Below are positions 24,983 to 35,817 of a stretch of 64,000 bases of DNA, piece after piece (the first letter of the stretch is position 1; every line of letters begins with the position of its first letter). The stretch is from Mya arenaria (taxonomy: Eukaryota; Mollusca; Bivalvia; Myida; Myidae): NCBI RefSeq assembly GCF_026914265.1, contig NC_069130.1, forward strand, positions 39,859,306-39,923,305, read 5' to 3'. The notes beneath the pieces were generated by a model, which had not been told where the DNA came from, searched no databases, and saw only the letters and a program-made list of their open reading frames with translations. Both the position numbers and the translations under genes were made by a program.

Positions 24983-25177
24983 CTAAATATGCAAGATATC
25001 AAAGCATTTATTATCCATAACCACCATCAAAAGTGTTTCTTCTCTCTATTTCAAGAACACATCAGAACACTAGGACATTGTTATGGCTCAGAAAATGATT
25101 AGGATTAACTTTGATAATTATGTTGATTTTAATCTTCTTTGAAGAAACTACATCACTACAGGAATATTGTAACTTAC

Positions 25178-25261
25178 CATCCAGATGCTATGTACATTGT
25201 CTGCCTTCACCTTTACTGTTACATCAGATGTCAACGGAATTTCAACGTGATCTTTATACTG
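25178..25261 (-). CDS. SGNH-KDZ locus exon 8
   Basis: Encodes QYKDHVEIPLTSDVTVKVKA then DNVHSIWM, donor GTAAGT. The obvious acceptor (TTTGTAG, exon start 25268) adds a partial codon plus SE but needs phase 2; the inner AG (exon start 25261) keeps phase 0. The coding frame itself is clear and joins exon 9 in phase 0. Confidence 0.55.
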
Positions 25262-25368
25262 CTCAGATCTACAAATATACATGTGGAAACATAATTGTAA
25301 CATCAATTAATTGATTTGACAAGTAAATTAAACAGAAGCTTTAACATCAGTAAATATATTTCATTTAC

Positions 25369-25434
25369 CTTTGAACTTTCAGCTGTCTGTGTTGCGTAAA
25401 TTTTCTTCGCCTTGCCCTTCAATGTTTGTTTGAT
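25369..25434 (-). CDS. SGNH-KDZ locus exon 7 (acceptor uncertain)
   Basis: With acceptor AACCACAG/ATC it reads IKQTLKGKAKKIYATQTAES plus SK, a basic linker, donor GTAAAT. A stronger acceptor (ATATTTAG) lies about 64 bp upstream, at 25498 or below depending on exon start, but reading from it meets a stop in each frame. Treat the frame here as unproven. Confidence 0.4.
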
Positions 25435-25843
25435 CTGTGGTTACATGGTCTGGCTGATCTAGCACATTCATCAACCTAAATATTAATAACAAAAAACGTT
25501 GGCTACCTTCTGGGTATAAGTCAATCAGGATATATAAAAATATAGCAAAATATGGAAATGTTTCAGGTTGTTTAACCCTTGTCCCTACCAAAGGTAGACA
25601 AGAAACAGACATGCTTTAAATGTTTTCATCAATGAATGTATTTAAGTTTAGTTATGTAAATGCTCATTAAATTTTATTAAAATTGTTGCATTGCCCATCT
25701 GAAACAGCTTAACAGGCTTTCAAAAAGAACACCAGCACAGGAATCTCAGATTGACATAAGTTTTTTTTTGCACTATTACCTATATTTATTAAATAATTAT
25801 GTTATAATATATATTTTAAGTACAAAACAAACATAACAGAGAC

Positions 25844-25909
25844 CTTCAATACATTGCGCCTTGGTAACTTCACATTATGCTGCACTGAGGGTAACATCTG
25901 GAACTTCAG
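25844..25909 (-). CDS. SGNH-KDZ locus exon 6 (acceptor uncertain)
   Basis: With acceptor CCAGCAG/CTG the frame is open (LKFQMLPSVQHNVKLPRRNV), 22 codons. The more canonical acceptor just upstream (TTCTTACAG/CCA) would read PAAEVPDVTLSAA and then an in-frame TAA. The exon is therefore either slightly re-spliced or carries a stop. The donor GTCTCT is weak. Confidence 0.4.
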
Positions 25910-26536
25910 CTGCTGGCTGTAAGAATAAAACAAATGTTCCTTTTGCGGTCATAATATGAAGTTCAGTTCATCCGTTTTATGAAGTCACTATAATTAAGAA
26001 TAACCTTTGTTATCTCCTCTGAATAGAGGCATTTTCAAAATAAAAGAACAGTGGTACAAAATAGGAATTAAGGCAAAAAAACACACAACATATTTGATTC
26101 TTCCATGCTAAGGTTAAAACACTTGACATTGACCACTTTTGCCTTAGTAAATAAGTGTTAATTTACTTTCGACACAAAATAGATAAAATATATATTAGCA
26201 CAAGCCCCATCCATGCACTGGTAAAATGTGTTTTGGCTTCCTCAATTTCTGGGTTTTATACTGCAGGGCTTGTTAAAAAAATCAAATGCCAAGCATTTAT
26301 ACATGAATTCGGGCTTGTTCATCCGAAAGACTAACTTGATGACTGACCAAATGTTACGAATATCAAATTAGAAAAGGTTCATAATTGTTTGAATTACCTG
26401 TAAATGATAACTTATGAATGAACATCCTATATCTACCAACCAACACAAGCATCTTATCAGAGAATTCAATGCTTTTGATAAATTATAACTATTCATCTAG
26501 CAAATGCCATCCATTTAGAGCAAGTGTTGTATTTAC

Positions 26537-26636
26537 CAAACGGACTATTTCCGAGTACAAAGGCTGCTTGCTGGCCTGGACATTCTGGTCACTGACTGGT
26601 TCAACAGCAGCTGCCAGGCTTTGAAAATAGTCAGAG
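26537..26636 (-). CDS. SGNH-KDZ locus exon 5
   Basis: Thirty-three codons of linker (SDYFQSLAAAVEPVSDQN and so on to SEIVRL) with no recognised domain. Acceptor TTTTTAG, donor GTAAAT, phase 2 in and 0 out. Clean frame. Confidence 0.6.
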
Positions 26637-26994
26637 CTAAAAATAAGGCACCAGGAAAATATTGTTTTTAGTATCTCAGACGTAGGGAGTTAGGAACACC
26701 ATATGAACTATAATTAAATGGACATCCTTCTTTTAACTGACTAACATATTACAAACCGAACAAGAGTCATACTTAACCTTGCATCATACAACAAGCAATT
26801 AAGTGAGACAGTATCGAACAATGCCAACATTTAATATAATTCTTATCATTGTAAAATATTTCATGTTAATTCATCAACACGACATGTTCATCTTATACCC
26901 TTAAACAACACTGAGGTAATGACAATATTCGGATATTTTACACAGGCAAAAACTAATTAACTCAGCTGAATTGAAATGTATTTGAAACAAATAC

Positions 26995-27182
26995 CACTGG
27001 TCAAAGCTTGATGCATCAATCTCTGCTGAATGTGGTTGGCGTATGTCTTCATTCCAATGTACATCCTGCTGATAGGCTATTTCACTCCAGGAATACACAT
27101 CCTCCTCAATCACCTGACTACAATGTCTACCACCAACACGACTCAGATGAAGTCCATCACGACCCAACACATCAGCACATTC
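26995..27182 (-). CDS. SGNH-KDZ locus exon 4: SGNH block V
   Basis: Begins ECADVLGRDGLHLSRVGG. D174 and H177 form the D-x-x-H of SGNH block V, completing the Ser-Asp-His triad. It continues into an acidic, aromatic linker (EEDVYSWSEIAYQQDVHWNE). Acceptor ATTAAG, donor GTATTT, phase 2 out. Confidence 0.7.
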
Positions 27183-27351
27183 CTTAATTGTATATAAAAA
27201 CAGAATGCATGGTTTAACAAACTTTTCAATCATTGGAATATTAAGTCTTCATCTTTGCTATCTTCAATATACTATCTTGTTAACCGAGATACAGAAACAA
27301 AAATAATGATATTGCTCATATACTGTTTTTGAAAAAGTTGGTGAATATTAT

Positions 27352-27494
27352 ATAAATATTGCATGCCTTCCAGTGTGACAGTACATATTGTTAACATGAG
27401 GGAAATACTGTTACCCGAGGAGAAGCCGAGGGTAACAGTATTTACCCGAATGTTGACAATATGTACTGTCACACTGGAAGCCATGCAATATTTA
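27352..27494. mobile_element. Long palindromic fold-back element in intron 3 of the SGNH-KDZ locus
   Basis: Arms of about 63 bp, from ATAAATATTGCATGCCTTCC to the inverted end GGAAGCCATGCAATATTTAT, almost perfectly paired through GTGTGACAGTACATATTGT and ATACTGTTACCC, around a short GAGGAGAAGCCGAG centre. Confidence 0.8.
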
Positions 27495-28039
27495 TTTTAT
27501 TATACCGAACACAGTTACATTTATATACATGATATATAAGATTTTTACCATAACACAACTTTCAAGTTTAATCTATTTATTCTGTAATTATTGTTTGTTT
27601 ACTTTAGCTGTCATTTTGTTGCAAATGTTGTTTAGAAATAAGGCAAACACCGGTTGTAACCAGATTCACAATACATTTTAATAAGCGCTTACCACTTCAG
27701 ACTTGGGAAACCAAAAAATGCCTATTTTAAGATGTGCGTGCTATGTGACAGTATCATGTCAACCGGTCAAAACGATACTGTCAGTGTGTGACAGTACGAA
27801 ATTGCCCATGATGGGAATATGAGAAATTAACATGGGCAGGTCACGTGACTTATAATAATGATATATGTATACCAATGAAATAAACAATATCATTATGACA
27901 ACCCATATCCACAAAGGCATAAAAATGCATTACAGTTACATATTTCTACCTGTCTATATAAATAAGGATCATCTTAAATTTGCCAAATACCTACAACTTT
28001 TATTTCTGTATTGCATAAACTTATTTTGTTGATTTATAC

Positions 28040-28250
28040 CTGAGCTCCATATCCAAGGAATCTGATGTATGGGATGGCCTCTGAAATGTCCATTAGCATG
28101 GTGTTAGCATTCTGGATCCATCTGTTGAAGACTCTCGCTAATGTTGAAGATACTCGTCTGTCATTCTTTTTTCGTGGCAGAATAGAACATAAAACAATCT
28201 CAGTTTCCGGACTCGTCTCGTGGATACTATCACATACCTCAGTGACTCTC
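28040..28250 (-). CDS. SGNH-KDZ locus exon 3: SGNH core
   Basis: Encodes VTEVCDSIHETSPETEIVLC then SILPRK and a tail ending RFLGYGAQ. The hydrophobic strand followed by S-I-L-P-R is typical of the region between blocks III and V in SGNH hydrolases. Acceptor TTTCAAAG, donor GTATAA, phase 2 in and 0 out. Confidence 0.7.
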
Positions 28251-28565
28251 CTTTGAAATAAGCATACATTATTAGACTATTAATAAAGCCAAGGCAAACA
28301 AGTAGTGACTTCTTCAAATAAAGCATTATAAAGTCGTAATAACACTTTGTCATAACTTTCTTGAATCAGGCATATTTCATAACATTAAAACTTGAGGAAA
28401 AGGAGATTAAATAAAATTTCATAAATTGTTTTGTTACTTAGTAGACAAAATGTGTGTCATAGAACTAGAGTACGCCAAAGGGAGTTTTTAAAAACTGGTA
28501 CCTTGACGAAGCTTATTGAAAAGACTGCTTCGTACGTAATAGAATCAAACATATTTAATGTGTAC

Positions 28566-28698
28566 ATATAAAACACATCCTCTCTGGCTTGAACATCATT
28601 GGAGCTAAGATGAATATAGACACATGGGTAAAACTCCTTCTTCAATGAAAGCTGCAGAACTGCCACAAATCCCTTCTTGTCATTCACAAACTTGGCTC
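28566..28698 (-). CDS. SGNH-KDZ locus exon 2: SGNH block III
   Basis: Continues the hydrolase with YPCVYIHLSSNDVQ. N84 and D85 sit where block III (GxND) of SGNH hydrolases has its oxyanion Asn, but the usual Gly is Ser here. I place the donor at TATAT/GTACAC so that phase 2 joins exon 3. The frame stays open beyond it to a second possible donor (GTACCA), which would not fit the next exon's phase. Confidence 0.6.
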
Positions 28699-28751
28699 CT
28701 ACAATTGAGGTAAACTGAACAATGGTAGCTTTTGTTTTTATGTTTTCTTTA

Positions 28752-28919
28752 ACCACGACCCCCCCCCCCCTTTGGGTCCAGAATACCGGTGACTTTGACT
28801 CTCGGTCCAGCAAATCCCGGGTTTAACCCCAGCCCTGTGGGGACAAACTGCTAACCCTAACCCCGGTAAGGACCATTTCTTGGGGGGGGGGGGGGGCCTG
28901 GTTACAATTGACTGATGCA
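28752..28919. mobile_element. GC-rich MITE copy 4, left end lost
   Basis: Right terminus GGTTACAATTGACTGATGCA. The left begins at AACCACGACC with a C10 run; a G14 run is near the right end. It lies in intron 1 of the SGNH-KDZ locus, about 55 bp upstream of exon 2. Confidence 0.65.
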
Positions 28920-29174
28920 TTAATAATATTATTTTGGTATTGGATGGTTCAAATCAATCAAGAAACATTTGATTCAATAATTAATATGGAATGGAATATG
29001 CAGTACCATATCTTGTGATATGATTGGCGCATGGAATTTAATTGGTATTAAATAAAAAAACATTTTTCCTTTTCTTTTCACATAATACACTGTTTAAAAA
29101 GTGGTCGTGTGGAGTTCTTGTTTGTCCATATACATAAAAAATTTATTCAGTTTAAATATAAACAGTAAAAAACA

Positions 29175-29320
29175 GTAAAAATAAAATTTATGGTCCAGTG
29201 AAACAGCCTTGAGAAGCCTTTGCACAAAATTAATCACTGGAATGCCATGCTAGTGCAATCATGGGTTCAAGCCACACACAGGATGCACTCTTTCTCGTAG
29301 ATAAATGTGTTAGCTTTGTA
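29175..29320. mobile_element. SINE-like fragment
   Basis: A B-box-like CATGGGTTCAAGCC follows TGCCATGCTAGTGC. The phrase AAACAGCCTTGAGAAG recurs near 55797. Borders unclear. Confidence 0.3.
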
Positions 29321-30004
29321 ACAGTACCTTGTTTGTTAAAATCGGTGCATAATTAAGGGAAAAACAGCGGTCAGATTAATGTTGGTATCATTTTCCCATA
29401 CATTGAGTTGTTTACCTTTCAGTATATTATATATAAAAATAGATAAAAAAAAATTACCACACGCTAACCACCTGTGATCGTAAACTTCAATCTGCCAAAT
29501 AAAATTTGTAAAATAAAAATCGTTTATTACAAAAAATCCGAATCGGGATTTCCGAAATATTGCTACATGCGCAAAAAGCCATTCTCAGTTTTAACACATT
29601 CTATTAACTTTAAAAGTAGCGTTTCGGGAGATTCTCTTAAAACTAAATAGCAAATATACCTTTAAATCGACGAATCGATGTTTTTAGAAGTTGGTGGTGG
29701 TCGTCTTTTTCCAATACTCGTTTATTAATCTTCGTCGTCTGTCATATCCGGATACGAACCATCCGGATACATGTTTCTTATTGTCCGATCGGAAATTTCC
29801 GTAATCACCCGACGCTATCTTAACCAATCATATAGCTCGATTGGCAAGATGTAAATAGGTTCGTTAATTTCCGGCTTTACACTTCCGGAAAACTCACCTT
29901 TCGTACCCATATTGTTCGAACATAACTCGAATCGCTCCCTATACCCATCCCTCCCTAGAAAAAACTCAACGGATTTACATATATATATTAAAATCGATCT
30001 GTGG

Positions 30005-30218
30005 GGCCTTAAATCCGGAATTCCGGATTAATCCGGAATTTTAACATCCCTGGACTCTACATAAAGCCCAATCTCGGCTTAATTTGGCGCTATGACAAAA
30101 ACACCGCAGTCACCCGGCCCTGCGGGGCCACCTGGAAAGTAGAAACATGGCCCTTTTCACCGGCTATCCCTGGTATTCCCCCGGACCTGGGGGGGGGGGG
30201 TTACAATTTACTGGTGCA
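30005..30218. mobile_element. hAT-like terminus abutting truncated GC-rich MITE copy 5
   Basis: CCGGAATTCCGGATTAATCC with a following TTTTAACATCCCTG resembles a CAGGG-type hAT end (minus orientation). Immediately after it, from about 30052, is a GC-rich MITE matching copy 2 in inverted form, ending TTACAATTTACTGGTGCA before TAA. One element probably truncated the other. Confidence 0.5.
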
Positions 30219-30460
30219 TAACATAGCGTTTACAGTAATAACCATCAAATATATCAGGGAAAATTGGATACTATAAGGAATAAGGTCTTCGGGTTGATGA
30301 AATATGTCGTCTGCAAAACTGAAGGAGACTATAAGTTGAATATTGTGGCAGATTATTTGGGTCATAATACATTCACTAACATCTTTATGCAATATTGAAG
30401 CAAAATAGTTCGCCATAATCATTTAAATAACATCCATTTGCCTTTTAAAAATGTGTGTAC

Positions 30461-30611
30461 CTGATACTGGGAGGCATCGAATAGTGGACCAATTTGGAAT
30501 CGCTGCTTGGATACGATGTACGTTGGAATCACCTGCCACAAGCGCACTACCAAGACATCCACTTGAATCTGCAATGGAAGAAAACACACGCTCCTCGACC
30601 TGGATGTGCAT
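30461..30611 (-). CDS. SGNH-KDZ locus exon 1: SGNH block I
   Basis: Opens at ATG 30611 (MHIQVEERVFSS) and encodes LGSALVAGDSNVHRIQ. GDSN at residues 27-30 matches block I of SGNH/GDSL hydrolases, with S29 as the presumed nucleophile. Donor GTACAC, phase 1 out. A second acceptor (CCATTGCAG) inside the exon is in the same frame, so an upstream first exon is possible. The frame at 30729-30920 is a candidate I cannot connect. Confidence 0.65.
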
Positions 30612-30719
30612 CTCGACAGAAAAGAAAATATAGACAAATACTGCTGTTTTTTTTTAAATAAAGTCGCGAAATCAAATGACGATTCACAATACAAGCGAAA
30701 ACGCGATAAATAATTCTAG

Positions 30720-31380
30720 GAACTTAATTCAGTCACAATTATATTCAAAAAAAAGGCGCGAGTAGTATTTTGATTTAAATCTCAGTTTCAATCTCAAGAA
30801 ATTCGAATCAAATCTCTCTCGTGAGCTTTCCGTGACAGAAAGCATCAGTTTCCGGGTCATTTCTCCAGAAGTGTGCGTAGATCGTAACCTTTGCAATACG
30901 TCATGTGCTATTTTAAGCATTTTCCATATAAGGTAATCCTCTACTTCCGATACCGAAAAACTTACAACAGGCCTCTCTTACAACTCGGCTTTCTCCGGCA
31001 AGATTCAAAATAGACCACATACACACTCAAAATTGGCCGTCGGTCGCTTTCATTGGGTGGCTGGGTGAGCCGTAGGGTTTACATCGTTTCTGCCTGGCTT
31101 CTCGAAACTTATTGAAGACATTCCGAACAAATCGTAACAACTCGGCCTACTCCGGCAAGTTACGAGATAGACATCCTAAATAGTAGTAAGGATGCACGAA
31201 ATGTGATGAGGTCGCCGGCGAATAACACAATTTTTAATCCGCGTAAAGAAGGCTCGCTGTGCTATCAAAACAACAAGGAAATGGATTTGGGTTGTTATTA
31301 CTTGTTTCAGAAAATATATTTATTCAAATATCAAAGTATTTCCGCATCTTAATGTTTAGAAGTTCTTAAACTTCTTTACA
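30720..31380 (-). promoter_or_regulatory. Presumed upstream/promoter region of the SGNH-KDZ locus
   Basis: Sequence before exon 1 is locally richer in CG than its surroundings. It includes two related segments (near 30978 and 31137) sharing an AACTCGGC...TCCGGCAAG pattern followed by a purine-rich AGATAGAC/AATAGACC. A 63-codon open frame starts at 30920 (MLKIAHDVLQRLRS) but no donor connects it. Promoter status is inferred only from position. Confidence 0.25.
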
Positions 31381-31383
31381 AGG

Positions 31384-31564
31384 AGCACTGTAAGACCTTA
31401 TTATTATTCCTAGATCATATTCTTCACAAGTCTGTGAAAAATAGGGTCTTATTCTTCACAGTTTCAAACTGTGACATATATGATTGACCAAAATGGTGGT
31501 AAGTAAGAGAATCATTTTCTTCACAGCTTGTGTCGACGACATTGCTGTTTGGTAAAATAATAAA

Positions 31565-31605
<41 letters not shown>

Positions 31606-32630
31606 CAATAATAATAATAATAATGATAATAATAGCATGATAAAAGAAATAATAATAATAATAATAATAGAAGAAGAAGAAGAAGAAGAAGAAGAAGAAG
31701 AAGAAGAAGAAGATGCTTGGCCATATCAGGCAAGCTCGGAACAGAACTATCTTAAAACAAAGCTCTTCTAGCACTGTGGTATTCACTGCCTGTCCGATAA
31801 ATAGTGTACATTTCTCAAATATCTCTGTCAATGTTATTTTTGTTAAGAATGACACTTAATAAATGAATTCAAAGTTTGTTTGTTTAGTGAATGACACTTG
31901 AACCCCGTAATAAGACTACAACACCTTTTTCCAATATGTCTATATTGGCTGCGCAACCGCTGCGTTTTCCCTATATGTTTATATTGGCTGCGTTAATCGC
32001 TGCGTTTTATACCGACACGAAATTTAGCTGTTGAAATACCTTTTCCAGTACATCTGTCTATGCCACCACAACTCACTCTACCTTTACTAGGCATACACCA
32101 ACTATTACGGTGCCAACAAGAACCAATACTTATCCTACTTATACCACTTATACCCGTACACTGGCGTACAGCAACAACATTAAACTCAAAAAACAACAAC
32201 AACAAAACTACTATCTCTTCAACAACCGCCACTGCGCCTTCAACTGCAGCCAACTAACAGCATCAACAACAACAGAAACGACAACAACATAATCAACGAT
32301 TCTTTTTGACTAGAATATATACGCATACATGTATATTTACAAAATATATCTGCAATACTGGAAATAGCAATCTGTGACAAATGTGACTCAGTTGTAATAT
32401 TTACTCTTTTTTTATAAAAAATGAGGCAATTTTTTACCTGTGAGCAATGTGATTTCATGGTACATAAAAAACGGCTTCGATCACAAATTTCCCAGGAGCT
32501 GTGACATATATGTTAGAAATGTGTGACGAATGAGATCTTATTTTTTTCCCAGCTGTTAAGAATATGATCCTATTTTTCCTAAACGGGAAGAATATGATCT
32601 GGGAAAAATAGGATCTTACAGAGCACTGAG
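31384..32630. mobile_element. DNA transposon with long imperfect inverted termini
   Basis: The left end AGCACTGTAAGACC...CCTAGATCATATTCTTC pairs with the right end GAAGAATATGATCTGGG...AGGATCTTACAGAGCACT. The interior holds trinucleotide microsatellites, a twofold 45-bp repeat (TATATTGGCTGCGCAACCGC, then TATATTGGCTGCGTTAATCG) and no transposase. Exact ends are uncertain. Confidence 0.5.
31554..31712. repeat. AAT and AAG trinucleotide microsatellites
   Basis: About 100 bp of AAT repeats with small interruptions, followed by about 14 AAG units. The poly-Ile, poly-Phe and poly-Leu frames here are artefacts. Confidence 0.95.
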
Positions 32631-32874
32631 TAAATGTATACGACAGAATCGAAATGAATATATAGTTCATGCATAAAGTAATACATCTGATTAATTGAAT
32701 GTATTCATTCTGGACTAGATATTGATCAGCATTTTCTCAGTCCAAGTAAGTTTACCTTACGGAATGTGATACTTTGCTTATTTATTTCAGCCTTTTCCCC
32801 CATTAAAACAAAAAACTATTCAATCTGTAAAAACCATTGCTTGCACTGTGTAGAACTGTGTGAAGTGTGGCTGG

Positions 32875-33150
32875 GGACGAGAGTGCTGGTGAGCTAGCCG
32901 CCAAGTTAGCTATCAGTTGATTGCCGTTCATGCCTCTGTGTCAACGTTGTGTAGGGGGAGGCTAGCCACGGGCGCCAAGTTAGCTATCCGTTGATAGCCT
33001 GTCATGCCTTGGTATCAAGGTTGTGGAGGGGGGAGGGGGCGAACCATCCAGTTACCTATCAGTTGATTGCATTTCATGCCTTTGTTTTAATGTTGTGGAG
33101 GGGGAGGAGAATAGCCGCCCAGCAAGCTATCATTTGATCGCCTTTCATGC
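32875..33150. repeat. Tandem repeat of about 75 bp, four units
   Basis: Units share GCCAAGTTAGCTATC(A/C)GTTGAT, TTCATGCC and a G-rich GTGTAGGGGGAGGCTAGCC. The phrase GAGTTCGAGCCAACGAGG follows near 33265. Confidence 0.7.
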
Positions 33151-33319
33151 CTTTCTCGGACTGGGTGTAAATGACCGAATTCTTTATACTGTCCCAGAGT
33201 GTAAGCCTTCCTGCTTGGCACGAATTTTTCGAGGCTTGAGGTATCTTCGCTGGTCCATTGGAGTTCGAGCCAACGAGGTTCGACTGTACTAAATGTTGTG
33301 GCTGCATGCTTATTAACTA

Positions 33320-33925
33320 CAAACAAGAGGCCCAAAAGGGCCTATGCTCTACTGGCTGGGTTTGTGTGGTCAACATCACTGTTTTCGAAAAGAACCAACC
33401 TCTTATGGATATCTGAATACTGTACAAGTTTCATCGAGATAAAATCAAAACTGAAGACTGTATCATGTTCGCAAGCATTTTTGTACACAATAGCATTTTT
33501 TTATACTATCAAGGCCCATAATCTAATCATTTCAAGGCCCATAATCTAGGCATGCATGGGCAGATCTAGCTATTTTTCGAAAAGAACCGAGCTCTAATGG
33601 ATATGTAGATACTGTACAAGTTTCATTGAGATACAATCAAAACTGAAGACTGTATCATGTTAACAAGGAATTGTTTACAGGCACACTGATTTTTTTTATA
33701 CTATCAAGGCCCATAATCTAGGCATGCATAAGCGATCTGGCTGGTTTTCGAAAGGAACTGAGCTCTAATGAATATGTAGATACTGTACAAGATTCATCAA
33801 GATACAATCAAAACTGAAGGCTGTATCATGTTAACAAGGAATTGTTTACAGACGCACGGACGCACATACTACGTACACATTACCATCGCATAAGCTCTTC
33901 TGGCCTTTGGCCAGTAGAGCTAAAA
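33320..33925 (-). repeat. Second copy of the tandem-core element, inverted
   Basis: Three diverged core units reverse-complementary to the 9.1-9.7 kb array (ATAATCTAGGCATGCATG, CAATCAAAACTGAAGACTG). Flanked by hairpins AGGCCCAAAAGGGCCT on the left and TGGCCTTTGGCCA on the right, with CAGTAGAGC/GCTCTACTGG at the two ends. Confidence 0.7.
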
Positions 33926-35817
33926 ATGATAAATTTGTTTATTTAAACAGCTGTTTATTTACCAATACCAATACACATCCGATTGTTGACACTTTCTTAA
34001 ATGTATTAATATATAACATAAAACCCTCTAAACACTACACGGTGTAATGTACAAGGTCTACAGACCCAGTCACAGGTTTGATTCATGCTGCTGGCATTTT
34101 CATTCATGTTTAAATTACTTCATCATTAGAACTATATTCATAAAACTAACTTTTATGTTTGTAAATTGTCACCTCAGTTAATTGAACATTTTAGATTTTT
34201 TTACAATTGATTACTTTAAAAAAGCTACTGTGCCTTTAAGTTTAACATTAAGAGTACATATACATGTAAGTGCATTATGCATACACCTATGATACACAGG
34301 GTAGTGATTCTTTTCAAATAGATGTTTCTTTCCAAATAAATGTTTAGGTAGTCGATATTATTTACTTGAAGGGAGAGAGTGGGTGGTTCCTGTTTCATCA
34401 CAAGTAGTTTTATTTTAGTTTAAAATCACAGAAAGAGGAGGGCGAGGGAGGGAGGACGGTTACTGTTTTATCACACAATTTTATTCAAGTTTACAGTCAT
34501 AAAACATTAAATGATGACTATGATACAATGTAGCATAATAATATAAACTTATCCTTTCTGAAAGAAGCTGAACATTCTTTTTTATCTCAGTCATTTTTAC
34601 ACAGAGCACAAATCAATGCACATACATTAAGGCAATACTGTCATAATAACATTTCTATGTGTTTTCTTATATCTGTAAATCCATTCTTATGTACAAATAA
34701 AATGTGTACATTGTAACTAGAAATAGGATAATTGCTCATTTTACCGAATGAAGCTTTTCATTTTGAACCGAAGGCATCACATTCAATGCAGACATCACAT
34801 TCAACAAGATTTAGGGATGCTTACATGCATCTCTTTCTTTGCTATTCATCGTAACACATCCATTAAAATATAAGAAGTTCTGTCGTTTCTTCCCATACAT
34901 TGCAGTTTTTCCTTCAGAGGTCATCACTGTCTTCTACACACCATGCTTTTCATGTTGTACTACCACCATATTTAGTTATGTAATTCAATTGTCCTCTGAG
35001 CAATAATACTCTTCCACTGAGTTACATCCCTTCACTTGTTCTAAAACTGTTGTTCACTAATGTCAAACTAGTTCGCCCTTTTCTATACACTTTTTTACAA
35101 TATCTCGTAGGTCCATTGGTCATAAAAGATGGTATGTAACCTTACCCACCGTTAAACAGGCAAACGCCAATACCATGTTGAAAGTTATCCCCATTATCCC
35201 AGTAGAGTTATCTCCCTTAACGGCCAAATGATTGTAAGCACCTAAAGTTCATTTGTCCAGGACACATAGTAGGTTGACCCCCGACATTCCAAGATTCACT
35301 CTCCTGAAAAAAGAGGGAGTAACGATCGTTATGAAGGTAAAAAGAGGGAGTAACGATAGTTATGAAGGTAACTATGATCAATTGACTAAGCTAGTCTCAT
35401 TGACAAAGCTAGTCTACTTTTCTTGGTTGGTCAGGGGACAAAACTTAGTAGGGATATTTACCAAGGTAAAACAGCGTCCAACATTATGTGTATTTATATT
35501 GTTAATATTAACATTTGAACTAATTTCTATAAGCAAGAGTGCAGCAGGACAATTGCCGACACAGGGGCATAAATCAACAATAATTGTTGCCAGAGTTACG
35601 TACCTTGCTACACATTTTGCCTGTCAACACGTGTACTAAGTTTCATTTGAATATCTTGAATGGTTTAAGAGATTTTGTCAAGGTTGGCGTTTTTGCACAA
35701 CGCTGACTCATCCAATAATACTAAGGCTACCACAATACCGTGACTTTTTCTCGAGCTTTAAACTTCAATACAACATAAATACTTATTTTTATCTTTAAAT
35801 ACTTTACCATAGTAACA
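33926..35817. other. Intergenic/3' flank, no gene recognised
   Basis: AT-rich, with a degraded B-box-like CACAGGTTTGATTC (about 34072) and two AGGGAG-rich patches (34370-34460). A repeat phrase (AAGAGTGCAGCAGGACAA, ACACGTGTACTAAGTTTCAT) at 35532-35665 recurs at 37240-37390, 41520 and 56988. The minus-strand AATAAA near 34480 could end the TMEM209 mRNA. Confidence 0.35.

Larger units (their letters stand above)
18032..30611 (-). mobile_element. Composite SGNH hydrolase - zinc finger - 2A - SWIM - KDZ-like transposase locus, decayed
   Basis: Fourteen spliced exons (30611 to 22201) totalling 1692 nt, or 564 codons, lead into a 4-kb transposase region (22100 to 18032). Domain order: SGNH-hydrolase-like (residues 25-178 of the open model), linker, C2H2 finger (366-387), 2A-like motif (457-471), two C2H2 fingers (475-527), then two SWIM-type motifs, a Cys-rich segment and a D-D-E transposase core resembling the KDZ superfamily. 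Splice phases agree at every junction in the open model, but exons 6-8 depend on non-canonical acceptor choices. The transposase part has about seven or eight frame breaks. Terminal repeats were not found, so this could be a mobile element, a relic, or a host gene derived from one. Confidence 0.7.

Noticed and set aside
31424-31855. Poly-Phe/Tyr/Ile/Leu open frames
   Set aside because: Translations of AAT and AAG microsatellites.
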